Shown piece after piece: positions 1-8,628 of a DNA stretch of 64,000 nt. Numbering within the stretch: the stretch's first letter is position 1; each line of letters starts with the position of its first letter. A model generated the notes under the pieces. It did not search any database. It had not been told where the DNA came from and was given only the letters and a program-made list of their open reading frames with translations. The translations under genes and the position numbers were made by a program. The DNA lies in contig CAKZPA010000034.1 of NCBI GenBank assembly GCA_937138415.1, positions 1 through 64,000 of the forward strand, read 5' to 3'. Source of the DNA: an uncultured Nitrospiraceae bacterium. Its GTDB lineage: Bacteria; Nitrospirota; Thermodesulfovibrionia; Thermodesulfovibrionales; SM23-35.

Positions 1-72
1 GTCATAGCGGCGGAAGCCGGTATCCAGTGGCTTTCAAGTCCTTTCCTGGATTCCGGCCTGCGCCGGAATGAC
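1..72. repeat. Intergenic inverted repeat, copy 1
   Basis: A roughly 70-bp element that begins GTCAT and ends ATGAC, with internal complementary arms (GCCGGTATCCAG against CTGGATTCCGGC). Two further copies of the same element lie at 55080-55150 and 55301-55371. It looks like a dispersed intergenic palindromic repeat; no coding function is seen. The first copy may be truncated by the window edge. Confidence 0.8.
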
Positions 73-272
73 AACATGAAAAAGAATACGCCTCACCTGC
101 GTTAAAGATGAGGCTTGTAAGCGTAAACGGGCCCCCGCCCGCCATCAAAAAGAGGGTTGCCGCGGAGTCATTTTGTGATTCATGGTACGTACGAGGCGTG
201 CAGCCACATTGGCCCCTCATTTTGGCCAGGCACGTTAATGAACCTACTCCGAGCTGAACGGAAAGCGGTCCT

Positions 273-1280
273 CTATGGCCTGATCTCGACGATCGTCCCA
301 TCCGGCACGAGGGCGTCGATCTCCTCTATCTCCTCGTCTGTGACGGCGATACACCCCTTGGTCCAGTCGATCCGGCTGTGGAAATCTCCCACCCACGAGA
401 AACCATTTTTCAAGCCATGGATCATGATGTCCCCGCCCGGGGAAACGCCGCGTTCTTTTGCCCGCTTCTTGTCCTGCTCGTTCGGATAGGAAATGCGGAG
501 AGAGAGATGATAGTGGCTGTCCCTATTCCTCGACTCGATGATGTAGACGCCCTCGGGTGTCTTGTTATCGCCCTGGCGTTCCTTCGGACCGTCAGGATCT
601 CCGCCTAATGCGATACTGTATGTTTTGACTGCCCTCCCCTTCGAGAATAACGTCATCCGGCGCTCTTTCTTCTCGATCAGAATCCTGTCCACCGGCTCCT
701 TCCGGAGCATAAAAACCTCCCGCTGTAAGGCGAGAATCTCCTTCTCTTTACCCTCTGCCTCTCGCGCCAACGATTCATTCCTCCGTTCGAGCGCACTCAC
801 CTTTTGCTGGAGGGTCTCGATCTGCGCGTGCTGCGCCGCGATCGTTCTGTCCTTCGTGATGACGTTTTCGATTTGAAATACCATCATCTCGCTATCCTTC
901 CTGTAAGGACTCTCCGGATACTCACGCACGAGTCGCTGAAAATGCGCGAGAGCCTTTTGATAATCTTTTTGTTCATTTCCAGGATAGGAATAGACGATGC
1001 CCATCTCAAAAAGGACCCTGTCCCCCGCCGCGGGATATTTTTCGATAATCTGCTCGTATGTCCTGAGAGAGGCCTCGAATTTGCCCTCGTTGAAGAAATT
1101 ACTCGCTTCCCTGAAGAGCGCACCGGCATGCAATGCCTGACCGACGTGCCCGCATCCACACGTCAGGCTTGAAGCGAGGACGATGGCGACAAAATGAAGA
1201 ATGACGTAATTGCCGAACGTACATCGCTTCCCATCTCTCTCCCAAGTGATGCCCTTCCCCAGTCTTTTTGGTAACTCCAT
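273..1280 (-). CDS. L,D-transpeptidase (YkuD family) with TPR-like and coiled-coil regions
   Basis: 335 residues. A hydrophobic N-terminal segment ends in a cysteine cluster (SSLTCGCG), so the protein is probably a lipoprotein. It is followed by TPR-like helices (about 50-130), a coiled coil (about 145-190) and a C-terminal YkuD domain. The catalytic signature is visible as His288 in IMIHG and Cys310 in TKGCIAV. This family makes 3-3 cross-links in peptidoglycan or attaches lipoproteins to it, in the periplasm. The ATG at 1280 was chosen because longer readings precede it only with non-signal sequence; no good ribosome site marks the start. The gene immediately upstream in the same direction encodes a Lpp-like lipoprotein ending in lysines, a natural substrate for such an enzyme. 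Confidence 0.85.
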   Translation of the reverse strand: MELPKRLGKGITWERDGKRCTFGNYVILHFVAIVLASSLTCGCGHVGQALHAGALFREASNFFNEGKFEASLRTYEQIIEKYPAAGDRVLFEMGIVYSYPGNEQKDYQKALAHFQRLVREYPESPYRKDSEMMVFQIENVITKDRTIAAQHAQIETLQQKVSALERRNESLAREAEGKEKEILALQREVFMLRKEPVDRILIEKKERRMTLFSKGRAVKTYSIALGGDPDGPKERQGDNKTPEGVYIIESRNRDSHYHLSLRISYPNEQDKKRAKERGVSPGGDIMIHGLKNGFSWVGDFHSRIDWTKGCIAVTDEEIEEIDALVPDGTIVEIRP

Positions 1281-1407
1281 AGTCAAAGGTTTTCTCACTA
1301 TATACAATTCCGCGGACGACATACGAGGAAGTGGCAGGGATTGAACTCCATGCCACCTCCTCTCCACAGCATCGAACAGGAGCCAAATATCTCCAGCGAA
1401 AAAACAC

Positions 1408-1731
1408 TTACTTCTTCATGGATCTCTCGAAAAGAGATTCAGCCTGTTTCGCTTTTTCCTCCGCGATACGCTCCTTCTCCGCGGCGATTCGTTCCCTCTC
1501 CTCCGCTCTCCTGATAGCTTCTTCAGCGCGGGCAACGGCTTCGTTGGCCTTCAATGCAGCCGCATCGGCTGCCGCCTTCGCGGCCTGCGCATCCTGAGCT
1601 GCCTGGTCGGCTTTCGCGCCAATCAGCTTCTCCTGCGTTTCCACGCGGGCAAGGTCGCCCTTCGTTGCACATCCCACCGCAGCGATGACAAAAATGACCA
1701 TGAGCGAGATCAACAAAAAACCTTTCTTCAT
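1408..1731 (-). CDS. Small alanine-rich Braun-type lipoprotein
   Basis: 107 residues. An N-terminal signal with a lipobox-like AAVGC puts the lipidated cysteine near position 21. The rest is one long Ala/Glu/Arg-rich helix with heptad character, and the protein ends SMKK. This organisation (lipid anchor, trimeric helix, C-terminal lysine) matches murein lipoproteins of the Lpp/OprI kind, which tether the outer membrane to peptidoglycan through the terminal lysine. A strong ribosome site (aaaggaggtgag) precedes the ATG. The downstream neighbour is an L,D-transpeptidase, which supports this reading. Primary sequence alone cannot prove covalent attachment. Confidence 0.75.
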   Translation of the reverse strand: MKKGFLLISLMVIFVIAAVGCATKGDLARVETQEKLIGAKADQAAQDAQAAKAAADAAALKANEAVARAEEAIRRAEERERIAAEKERIAEEKAKQAESLFERSMKK

Positions 1732-2150
1732 CCTCTCTCACCTCCTTTCGTTTCATTGTACCTCATTCGACAGCACCCCCTGCGTGATTCAGAACCAACC
1801 TCTCCGCAATGTCGACTCTATCCATGAAAACACGAAGACGGTTCGAAGCACAAATGAATTTTTCTTAATAAAACACGGTAAAACAGTGCAGTGATACTGT
1901 ATAGTTCTGCAGGACGATGCGAGACAGATCGAAGACCGAAAGGGAACGTATCGTCACTTTTGGGTTGCGTCGGCCTCCGATAGCTATGGAATTTTCAGGG
2001 CCATACCCTTTGGAATGTATCGTGCCCTTGGGGACTCCTGAATTATCATTTCCCGAATGTCGCCATTACCCCACGATCTCGAGCGGGTCGCGGGGCATGA
2101 CCAAGCCTAACACCGAATACCCTAACTTATTCACTTCTCAGGAAGGATTA
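1732..2150. other. Intergenic stretch with no supported gene
   Basis: 419 bases between the lipoprotein start and the tRNA. A TACAAT hexamer on the minus strand (1755-1760), just before the ribosome site of the lipoprotein gene, could be its -10 box but has no convincing -35. A 91-codon open frame on the plus strand (1917-2192) runs into the tRNA and has no family features, so it is not called. Confidence 0.4.
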
Positions 2151-2227
2151 TGGTACCCCCTGCAGGAATCGAACCTGCGACACCAGGTTTAGGAAACCTG
2201 TGCTCTATCCTACTGAGCTAAGGGGGC
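2151..2227 (-). tRNA. tRNA-Arg (anticodon CCT)
   Basis: On the minus strand the sequence folds as a complete tRNA: acceptor GCCCCCT paired with AGGGGGT (one G-U pair), D arm GCTC...GAGC, anticodon stem CAGGT/ACCTG enclosing the loop TTCCTAA (anticodon CCT), T arm GCAGG-TTCGATT-CCTGC, discriminator A and an encoded CCA end. It reads the rare arginine codon AGG. Confidence 0.97.
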
Positions 2228-2243
2228 ACGCTCGACAAACAGT

Positions 2244-2249
2244 ATTATA
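2244..2249 (-). promoter_or_regulatory. Probable -10 box of the tRNA-Arg promoter
   Basis: A perfect TATAAT on the minus strand, 16 nt upstream of the mature tRNA 5' end. The -35 position is weak, so this rests on the -10 and its position. Confidence 0.45.
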
Positions 2250-2457
2250 CCTCAACCCTCCTAAAAACATCGTCGTCCGAGACGGAATGTACGGCGTTTA
2301 GCGCTATAGGCTCACGGGCGAGCGATGCCGGGTTCCGTGGCAATCCGGATACGTGTTCACCTGCCAGCATGCCATGGAGCATCTCCCTTCCGTGCTCGGT
2401 TTTTTTTCGGGAACGTGCCGTTTTCTCACTCCTGTAGGAAAATAATGACCGTCCGAG

Positions 2458-2486
2458 TGGACAACTTGTGCGAACGGTGATAATAT
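2458..2486 (+). promoter_or_regulatory. Sigma-70-type promoter of the P-type ATPase operon
   Basis: TGGACA, a 17-base spacer, then TAATAT, about 55 nt before the first ATG of the plus-strand operon. The rest of the 314-base gap (2228-2541) shows nothing else recognisable apart from the tRNA -10 box. Confidence 0.45.
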
Positions 2487-2541
2487 GTGCGTATTCCACT
2501 CGCGTCATAAAAAAATAAGACGATTAAGGGGGTGATCATCT

Positions 2542-2844
2542 ATGGCGCTTTTCAATAACGGACTCAAGGGAAATATCTTGACGGGCCTTGCCATAGGAAT
2601 CGGGGCTTCCGTGCTCGCTCCCGCGGTCATACCGGTTCTCGCGAACGTCGTGAAACCTTTGGCGAAAGCGATCTTGAAGGGGGGGATCGTCCTGTACGAA
2701 AAGGGTCTTGAAACGTTCGCAGAAACCAAGGAAGTCGTCGAGGACCTTATCGCGGAGGCGAAGGCGGAGCTTGCCGAAGCGAAAGCTCGGCCGGCCGACG
2801 TAGCGGAGGAGGTCGCGGAGTCTCAAGTCGCCCCGGAGAGTTAG
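2542..2844 (+). CDS. DUF5132-like small membrane protein
   Basis: 100 residues. The N-terminal half is a glycine/alanine-rich hydrophobic hairpin (LTGLAIGIGASVLAPAVIPVL), followed by KGGIVLYEKG and a charged amphipathic tail with EAKAELAEAKA. The pattern resembles DUF5132 proteins, which I recall mainly beside metal-transporting P-type ATPases. A ribosome site (aagggggtgat) sits before the ATG. It heads an operon that ends with a P-type ATPase, so a membrane accessory role is likely; no biochemical function is known. Confidence 0.7.
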   Translation: MALFNNGLKGNILTGLAIGIGASVLAPAVIPVLANVVKPLAKAILKGGIVLYEKGLETFAETKEVVEDLIAEAKAELAEAKARPADVAEEVAESQVAPES

Positions 2845-2855
2845 GATGCGCGCGT

Positions 2856-3344
2856 ATGCTGCCGGAAGCGTACATTAGCCACTCGATCCCCGGACGCCTC
2901 AGGGTGAAGATTCCGTCGAGGAAGGGCGACATGTACTTTTTCGGTGACGTGTTCAAGCAGCTCTCTCTCTGCGCAGGTGTCGAGCGCGTTGAGGTCAATT
3001 CACTGACGGGGAGTGTACTGCTGTTCCACACAGCAAATATAGGGCGCATTTCGGAATTCGCCCGCGAGAACAACCTCTTTCTGATACGGGAGGAAAAGCG
3101 GTTTGCTGGAGGTCAAACGTATCTCTCACGACGAATCTCCACGGCGTTCCGAGACCTCAACCAGAAGGTACTCGTCTCGACGAAGGGCTTCGCGAGTATC
3201 CCGGATCTGATTGTTGTCGCTCTCGTTGGATTGAGCATCTACCAGATCAGCCGGGGGAATTTTTTGGCACCAGCCTGGTACACAGCCCTGTGGTACGCCA
3301 TGAACATTTTTCTGAAGTCCCGAGCGAATCAGACCGTAGACTAA
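2856..3344 (+). CDS. HMA2-like domain protein with membrane tail
   Basis: 162 residues. The first 75 residues form a ferredoxin-like HMA2-type domain (HSIPGRLRVKIPSRKGD, then VERVEVNSLTGSVLLF) without the CxxC metal-binding motif of classical HMA domains. The C-terminal third contains hydrophobic segments around 112-130 and 137-150. The gene follows the DUF5132-like gene by 11 nt. A related domain occurs at the N-terminus of the P-type ATPase encoded downstream, so the two may interact or regulate each other; that link is inference. Confidence 0.65.
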   Translation: MLPEAYISHSIPGRLRVKIPSRKGDMYFFGDVFKQLSLCAGVERVEVNSLTGSVLLFHTANIGRISEFARENNLFLIREEKRFAGGQTYLSRRISTAFRDLNQKVLVSTKGFASIPDLIVVALVGLSIYQISRGNFLAPAWYTALWYAMNIFLKSRANQTVD

Positions 3345-3396
3345 GCATACCTCAAAGAACAGGGATCTTTAAAAACCTTCAAAGCGGAGGTGTTAT

Positions 3397-4086
3397 ATGC
3401 ACCATGAAGAGACCATGGAATCGCCGGCGGAATCAATGAAGGAAACGATCGGGAAAACCGGCATGGACGTTAAGGAAGGGATCGTCAGCAGCCTGAAAGG
3501 GATCAACGAAATAGAGGCGGAGATCGTGAGCCTCGTGCGCAATAGCGTCTCGAACGCCTTGAAAGCGACAGGATCGGTCGCCCAGGAAGGCATCAATGTC
3601 ACGCGGGACGTGATGAAAGGGGCGATCGCGGCAACGGAGGAAGTCGGCACCGGGCTCATCCTCAGCACGAAGAGCGTCGCGAAGGGGATCGTGATGGGGA
3701 TCAGCGATGTCGGGGGAGACGTGATGACCGTCTCCAGCCAGACGGTGAGAGGAGCCGTGAAGGGTGCGGCCGAGATCGGAGCGGATGTCGGCCTCGTCGC
3801 CCGCAGGGCTGTGGACGGTGTGATCGAGGCGACAAAAGAAATCGGTGGCGATGTCGAGGAAGTCGCCAAAGTTGCCGTCGGTGGCGCCATTGAAGCGGCA
3901 GGGACGATAGGCAACACCGCTGTCCGTACCGTTAAAGATATGCTTGTCGGGGTCGTCGAGGGAGTTAAGGAAGTGCTCAGCTCGGCGCTTCCGAAACGGG
4001 TTGAGGCTCGACCGCAGAGGGTTTCGCCCCAAACGGAAGAGTCCGGCGACAAGCCGCCTGCCGGCAAGAGAACGAGAAAGCGTTAA
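3397..4086 (+). CDS. Amphipathic-helix repeat protein, function unknown
   Basis: 229 residues of low-complexity helical sequence rich in Gly, Ala, Val, Glu and Lys, with recurring units such as VKGAAEIGADVG, IEATKEIGGDV and IEAAGTIGNTAV. It has no signal peptide and no cysteine. The C-terminus is strongly basic (GKRTRKR). It resembles LEA- or apolipoprotein-like proteins that lie on membranes, but I do not recognise a named family. A strong ribosome site (gcggaggtgttat) precedes the ATG. It sits between the HMA2-like protein and the P-type ATPase in one operon. The 257 bases after it, up to the ATPase start, hold nothing recognisable. Confidence 0.65.
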   Translation: MHHEETMESPAESMKETIGKTGMDVKEGIVSSLKGINEIEAEIVSLVRNSVSNALKATGSVAQEGINVTRDVMKGAIAATEEVGTGLILSTKSVAKGIVMGISDVGGDVMTVSSQTVRGAVKGAAEIGADVGLVARRAVDGVIEATKEIGGDVEEVAKVAVGGAIEAAGTIGNTAVRTVKDMLVGVVEGVKEVLSSALPKRVEARPQRVSPQTEESGDKPPAGKRTRKR

Positions 4087-4343
4087 GAATAGGCCGGGCA
4101 GACCATCCCCGGGCAATGTCGGATGACGCTGGGAGCGTAGCCGGTCGGAAACGATCGTTCTGAAGTACCGCACATAGGGAGACGTCGGCGTCTGAGGATG
4201 AGACTGACCGTGCGCTGGCCGTTTACCAACGCAGTTTGATAAGCCCGCGCGGGAGCACGAGCTTCTTCGAGGCCTGCCTTTGCGGCGTATCCCTACGAAT
4301 CGATGTTTCCATCGACATTGAGGAGAAAAGAGCGGATCGAACC

Positions 4344-7300
4344 ATGATTGAAGCAGTCCATACTGTCGTCAAAGGAAGGGCCCGCTTCCGAATACAGGAA
4401 CTCTATCGATCGGATACGTTCAAGAAGCATCTCGAGTCGAACCTCACTGCGAGGAATGGTATCCTCTCCTCATCTGCCAATACGTTGACGGGCACTGTCC
4501 TCGTACACTTCAATTCCGAGAAAACCCTTTCCGATATCGCCGCGATCCTTCGGGAGATCGTGTCCGCGCACCGAAAAAAGAACGGCAAACCCGCTCCGGC
4601 GGTTGGGCGGTTCCAGAGTCCCCGACGCACGACTGAATCGCGAAGCACGCTGAGAAAGAGCGTCCACCGGTCCGAGCCTCAGGAACAGGTTGGATGGCAT
4701 ACGGTCAGTACCCGTTCCGTGCTCGAGTACTTCGGCACGAGCAGAGACACCGGTTTGACGGCGAAGGCTGCGGCAGAGAAACGCAAGAAGTACGGACCGA
4801 ACATCCTCCCCGAATCTGTTCCGAGATCCGGCTGGAGCATCATGCTCGATCAGTTCACGTCCCTCCCCGTGACGCTCCTCGGTGCCGCGGCGATCGTTTC
4901 CGCAGCGACCGGCGGCATCGCCGACGCCATCGTTGTGATGGGGGTCGTCTGCATCAATGCGTGCATCGGCTACTTCTCGGAGAGCGGCACGGAAAAGACC
5001 ATTCATTCGCTGAAAAGCCTGGTCAGGCCATCGGCTCTCGTGCTCAGGGACGGCAGGATCCGGGAGATCAGTTCCGCAGAAGTCGTTCCGGGGGATCTTC
5101 TCGTTCTCCGGCCGGGGTCGTATGTATCGGCGGATGCTCGGATTCTCGAAGCCGACCACCTGAGCGTCGATGAGTCGGCGCTGACCGGCGAGAGCATGCC
5201 GGTCATGAAAACGACGGAGCCGCTGAAAGGAGAGGGAACATCGCTCGGGGATAGGACGAACATGGTCTACATGGGCACTCTCGTGACGGGCGGCCAAGGG
5301 ATCGCACTCGTGGTCGCAACCGGTCGCTTCACCGAGATGGGCCATATCCAGACGATTCTCGGGCAGGCGCGATCTCCGGAAACGCCCTTGGAGAAGAGAC
5401 TCGACCGGATGAGCAAGAAGCTGTTGGCGATCAGCGGTGCGATTTGCGGTATCGTGTTTCTCATCGGGTTGCTCCGCGGTTACGGCCTGCTCCAGATGAT
5501 CAAGTCCTCGATTTCGCTCGCTGTGGCCGCAGTGCCGGAGGGTCTTCCGACCGTTGCGACGACAACGCTCGCGCTCGGCATCAGAAATATGCGGAGGCAC
5601 AATGTCCTCATCCGAAGGCTCGAAGCCGTCGAGACCCTCGGTTCCGTGCAAACGATTTGTCTTGACAAGACGGGGACGCTCACGATGAACAGGATGAGCA
5701 TCCGCGAACTCTACTGCGGGATGAAGCGCATGAAAGTCCACGACGGAAAGTTTTTCACGGATAACGACTTCATCAGTCCTTACTCATGCCCGGAACTCTT
5801 CATGCTCCTCCATATTTCTGTTCTCTGTAACGAGAGTGAAATCGTCCAGAGGAACGGCGACTTCGTCGTTACCGGAACACCGACAGAGAACGCGTTCATC
5901 CATCTGGCGATCGATTGCGGTCTCGATGTCCATCAGATACGGAAGCAGACACCCCTCCTCCACGTTGTTCATCGCTCGGAAAAGAGGAACATCATGCTCA
6001 CCCTGCACGGACAAATGCAGAACGGCGAGAGGCTCTTGGCGGTAAAGGGGAGTCCGAGAGAGATTCTCGATCTCTGCTCCTGGCACATGAAGAACGGGGA
6101 AAAGACGCCGTTGACGGACGAAGACCGCATCGTCATCGAACTTGAAAATGAATTCATGGGCGGTGAATCATTTCGCATTCTCGGGCTCGCATACGCCGTT
6201 GTCGCAGCCGGTATCGAAGATGATTCCGATGGAACTCTTTTCGGACAGGAATTCATCTGGCTCGGAATCGTCGGCATCGCTGACCCTATTCGGCGCGGGG
6301 TAAAGACGCTCATGGGAGATTTCCACCGGGCCGGTATCGACACCGTCATGATCACCGGCGACCAGAGTCCGACAGCCTACGCGGTTGCGCGCGAGTTGAA
6401 CCTGAGCAATGGGCAGCAGCTCGAAATTCTCGATTCGAAGCACCTCTCGAACATACCGCCCGAGATCTTGCCCGCCCTGTGCGAGAGGGCCCACGTCTTC
6501 GCGCGCGTGACGCCATCCCACAAGCTCCAGATTGTGCAGGCACTCCAGAGAGCGGGGAAGATCGTTGCCATGACGGGTGACGGCATCAATGACGGACCCG
6601 CTCTGAAGGCGGCCGATATCGGCATCGCGATGGGTCATACGGGCACCGATGTCGCGAGAGAGGTTGCCGATGTCATTCTCGAGGACGATAACCTCCAGAC
6701 CATGATCATCGCGGTCAGTTACGGGCGGACGATATACAACAACATCAGGAAATCTCTCCACTTCCTCCTTTCGACGAATATGAGCGAGCTCATGGTGATG
6801 TTCGCAGCGATCTCCCTCGGCCTTGGTCAGCCGTTGAACGCGATGCAGCTCATCTGGATTAATCTGATCTCGGATATCTTCCCCGGTCTTGCCCTCGCGC
6901 TGGAACCGCCCGAACCCGACGTTCTGGACCATCCGCCCCGTCCGGCGAACGAAGAGATCATCAAGCCATCCGATTTCAAGAGGATGACGTTCGAATCTGC
7001 GGTCATAAGTGCAGGCGCCCTTGGCGCCTACGGATACGGTATCGCCCGTTACGGGATCGGAGCACGCGCAGGAACGATCGCCTTCACGAGTCTCACCGTC
7101 GCCCAGATTCTCCATGCCCTGAGTTGCCGCTCCGAACACATCAGTATGTTCGACCAACAGAAACTGCCGGCGAACCCTTATCTCAATGCGGCGCTCGGCG
7201 GATCGCTCGCGCTCCAGGGGTTGGCCATGGCGGTGCCAGGGCTGAGGAACCTTCTCGGCATAACGGCGGTCGGTCTCCTCGACGGCGTAGTGATCGGGAT

Positions 7301-7412
7301 CGGCGCACTCCTTCCGCTCTTCCTGAACGAGGTGACGAAGGCAGCAGGATATGGTTCCGGTGAACGGTCCCGGGGAGAGTCCCTCGCGCTGGTGTACGAG
7401 GAGCAGCCATGA
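4344..7412 (+). CDS. P-type cation-transporting ATPase with N-terminal HMA2-like domain
   Basis: 1022 residues. Domains in order: an HMA2-like domain (about 1-80), a cation-ATPase N-terminal domain (about 115-185), the actuator with TGES (281-284), membrane helix M4 with PEGLP (398-402), the phosphorylation site DKTGT (Asp441) and the hinge GDGIND (745-750), then C-terminal transmembrane helices. PEGLP is typical of P2-type (Ca/Mn/Na,K-like) pumps and unlike the CPC motif of P1B heavy-metal pumps, so an HMA2-like domain on this core is unusual and recalls mycobacterial CtpI-like pumps. The ion is unknown. A longer TTG-initiated reading starts at 4236, but ATG 4344 begins the recognisable domain. 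The stop overlaps the next start as ATGA. Confidence 0.88.
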   Translation: MIEAVHTVVKGRARFRIQELYRSDTFKKHLESNLTARNGILSSSANTLTGTVLVHFNSEKTLSDIAAILREIVSAHRKKNGKPAPAVGRFQSPRRTTESRSTLRKSVHRSEPQEQVGWHTVSTRSVLEYFGTSRDTGLTAKAAAEKRKKYGPNILPESVPRSGWSIMLDQFTSLPVTLLGAAAIVSAATGGIADAIVVMGVVCINACIGYFSESGTEKTIHSLKSLVRPSALVLRDGRIREISSAEVVPGDLLVLRPGSYVSADARILEADHLSVDESALTGESMPVMKTTEPLKGEGTSLGDRTNMVYMGTLVTGGQGIALVVATGRFTEMGHIQTILGQARSPETPLEKRLDRMSKKLLAISGAICGIVFLIGLLRGYGLLQMIKSSISLAVAAVPEGLPTVATTTLALGIRNMRRHNVLIRRLEAVETLGSVQTICLDKTGTLTMNRMSIRELYCGMKRMKVHDGKFFTDNDFISPYSCPELFMLLHISVLCNESEIVQRNGDFVVTGTPTENAFIHLAIDCGLDVHQIRKQTPLLHVVHRSEKRNIMLTLHGQMQNGERLLAVKGSPREILDLCSWHMKNGEKTPLTDEDRIVIELENEFMGGESFRILGLAYAVVAAGIEDDSDGTLFGQEFIWLGIVGIADPIRRGVKTLMGDFHRAGIDTVMITGDQSPTAYAVARELNLSNGQQLEILDSKHLSNIPPEILPALCERAHVFARVTPSHKLQIVQALQRAGKIVAMTGDGINDGPALKAADIGIAMGHTGTDVAREVADVILEDDNLQTMIIAVSYGRTIYNNIRKSLHFLLSTNMSELMVMFAAISLGLGQPLNAMQLIWINLISDIFPGLALALEPPEPDVLDHPPRPANEEIIKPSDFKRMTFESAVISAGALGAYGYGIARYGIGARAGTIAFTSLTVAQILHALSCRSEHISMFDQQKLPANPYLNAALGGSLALQGLAMAVPGLRNLLGITAVGLLDGVVIGIGALLPLFLNEVTKAAGYGSGERSRGESLALVYEEQP

Positions 7413-8608
7413 AAAAGGACTTCATGTTTACCTCCGAATCGGTTACGGAAGGTCACCCCGACAAACTCTGCGACCAGATCAGCGATGCGATCGTCGACCA
7501 GTTTCTCGAACATGACCCTCATGCGAGGGTCATCGCCGAGTGCGCGGTATCCACGGCGATCATTTTCATCGCCGCCCGCTTCGTTTCGGACGTCACGGTG
7601 GACTTCCCTGCCGTTGCCCGCAAAGTCATCAACCAGATCGGGTACGACAGCCACTCGTTCAGCGGAAAAACGTGCAGCGTCGTCACGAGTTTGAGAGAAC
7701 TTTCCCACGATGAGCACTATCACTTCGACGAGAGGACGATGTCGGACGAGGAGATCGAGAGGATACCGGTCAAGAACCAGGTGACCGTCTTCGGGTTCGC
7801 CTGCACTCAGACGTCTTCGTGCATGCCGCTCCCGATATGGCTCGCCCACAAGCTCGCTCGTAGACTCACCTCCGTGAGACTCCAGAAAGTCCTCCCCTAC
7901 ATCGCTCCCGACGGCAAAAGTCAGGTCGGCGTGGAATTCAGGAACAGACAACCGTACCGAATCCATTCCGTGACGGTCATCGCCAGCCAGCACAGGCAGG
8001 GGGAGCCCAGTCTGCAGCGCCTCCGGGATGATGTCATGGAGGAGGTAATCGTCCCGGTCTTCCGCGACGAGAAGATATCGCCGGACGAGAAGACGAGAAT
8101 GTTCATTAATCCAGACGGCCCATTCATAACAGGCGGACCGGCGGTACATTCGGGACTGACCGGCAGAAAGAACGCCATCGACACGTACGGTGAGTACTCG
8201 AGGCACAGCGGCGCCGCACTGAGCGGAAAGGATCCCCTTCGCATCGACAGGGTCGGGGCGTACGCTGCTCGCTACGCGGCGAAGAACATCGTCACGGCGG
8301 GACTCGCAGACGAGTGCGAGGTGCAGCTCAGCTATTCAATCGGCATGTCGAGACCGGTGAGCATTCAGGTGGAGACCTTCGGGACCGGCAGGGTGTCGGA
8401 TGAGCAGATCGCTCAGCTCATCGAAAGATACTTCGACTTTCGCATCGCCGCAATCGTGCGGCAGTTCAATCTGAAATACCTGCCCGCTGTCGTGAAGGGA
8501 GGCTTTTACCGGAAACTCGCCGCATACGGTCACATGGGGCGAATGGATATCGGACTTCCCTGGGAGATAACCGACAAGGCACAGATTCTCCGGGAAGCCC
8601 TTTCATGA
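7409..8608 (+). CDS. metK: Divergent S-adenosylmethionine synthetase (MetK family)
   Basis: 399 residues, full family length. The MetK frame is clear: TEGHPDK near the N-terminus, PDGKSQV, GLTGRK, SGKDP and RYAAKNIV. Two conserved active-site stretches are altered. The family GAGDQG motif reads VKNQVT, with Asn123 where the catalytic-site Asp normally lies, and the GGPMGD stretch reads GGPAVH, with His247 replacing the second Asp. From memory both aspartates contact methionine in the E. coli enzyme, so activity or substrate may differ. Start: gaggagcagcc before the ATG, which overlaps the ATPase stop by 4 nt. Translational coupling to a cation pump is not normal context for a housekeeping metK. 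Confidence 0.85.
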   Translation: MKKDFMFTSESVTEGHPDKLCDQISDAIVDQFLEHDPHARVIAECAVSTAIIFIAARFVSDVTVDFPAVARKVINQIGYDSHSFSGKTCSVVTSLRELSHDEHYHFDERTMSDEEIERIPVKNQVTVFGFACTQTSSCMPLPIWLAHKLARRLTSVRLQKVLPYIAPDGKSQVGVEFRNRQPYRIHSVTVIASQHRQGEPSLQRLRDDVMEEVIVPVFRDEKISPDEKTRMFINPDGPFITGGPAVHSGLTGRKNAIDTYGEYSRHSGAALSGKDPLRIDRVGAYAARYAAKNIVTAGLADECEVQLSYSIGMSRPVSIQVETFGTGRVSDEQIAQLIERYFDFRIAAIVRQFNLKYLPAVVKGGFYRKLAAYGHMGRMDIGLPWEITDKAQILREALS

Positions 8609-8628
8609 CGATGTGCTCGAGGTGACGA

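Noticed and set aside
1917-2192. 91-codon plus-strand frame
   Set aside because: Runs into the tRNA-Arg gene, lacks a ribosome site and has no recognisable domain.
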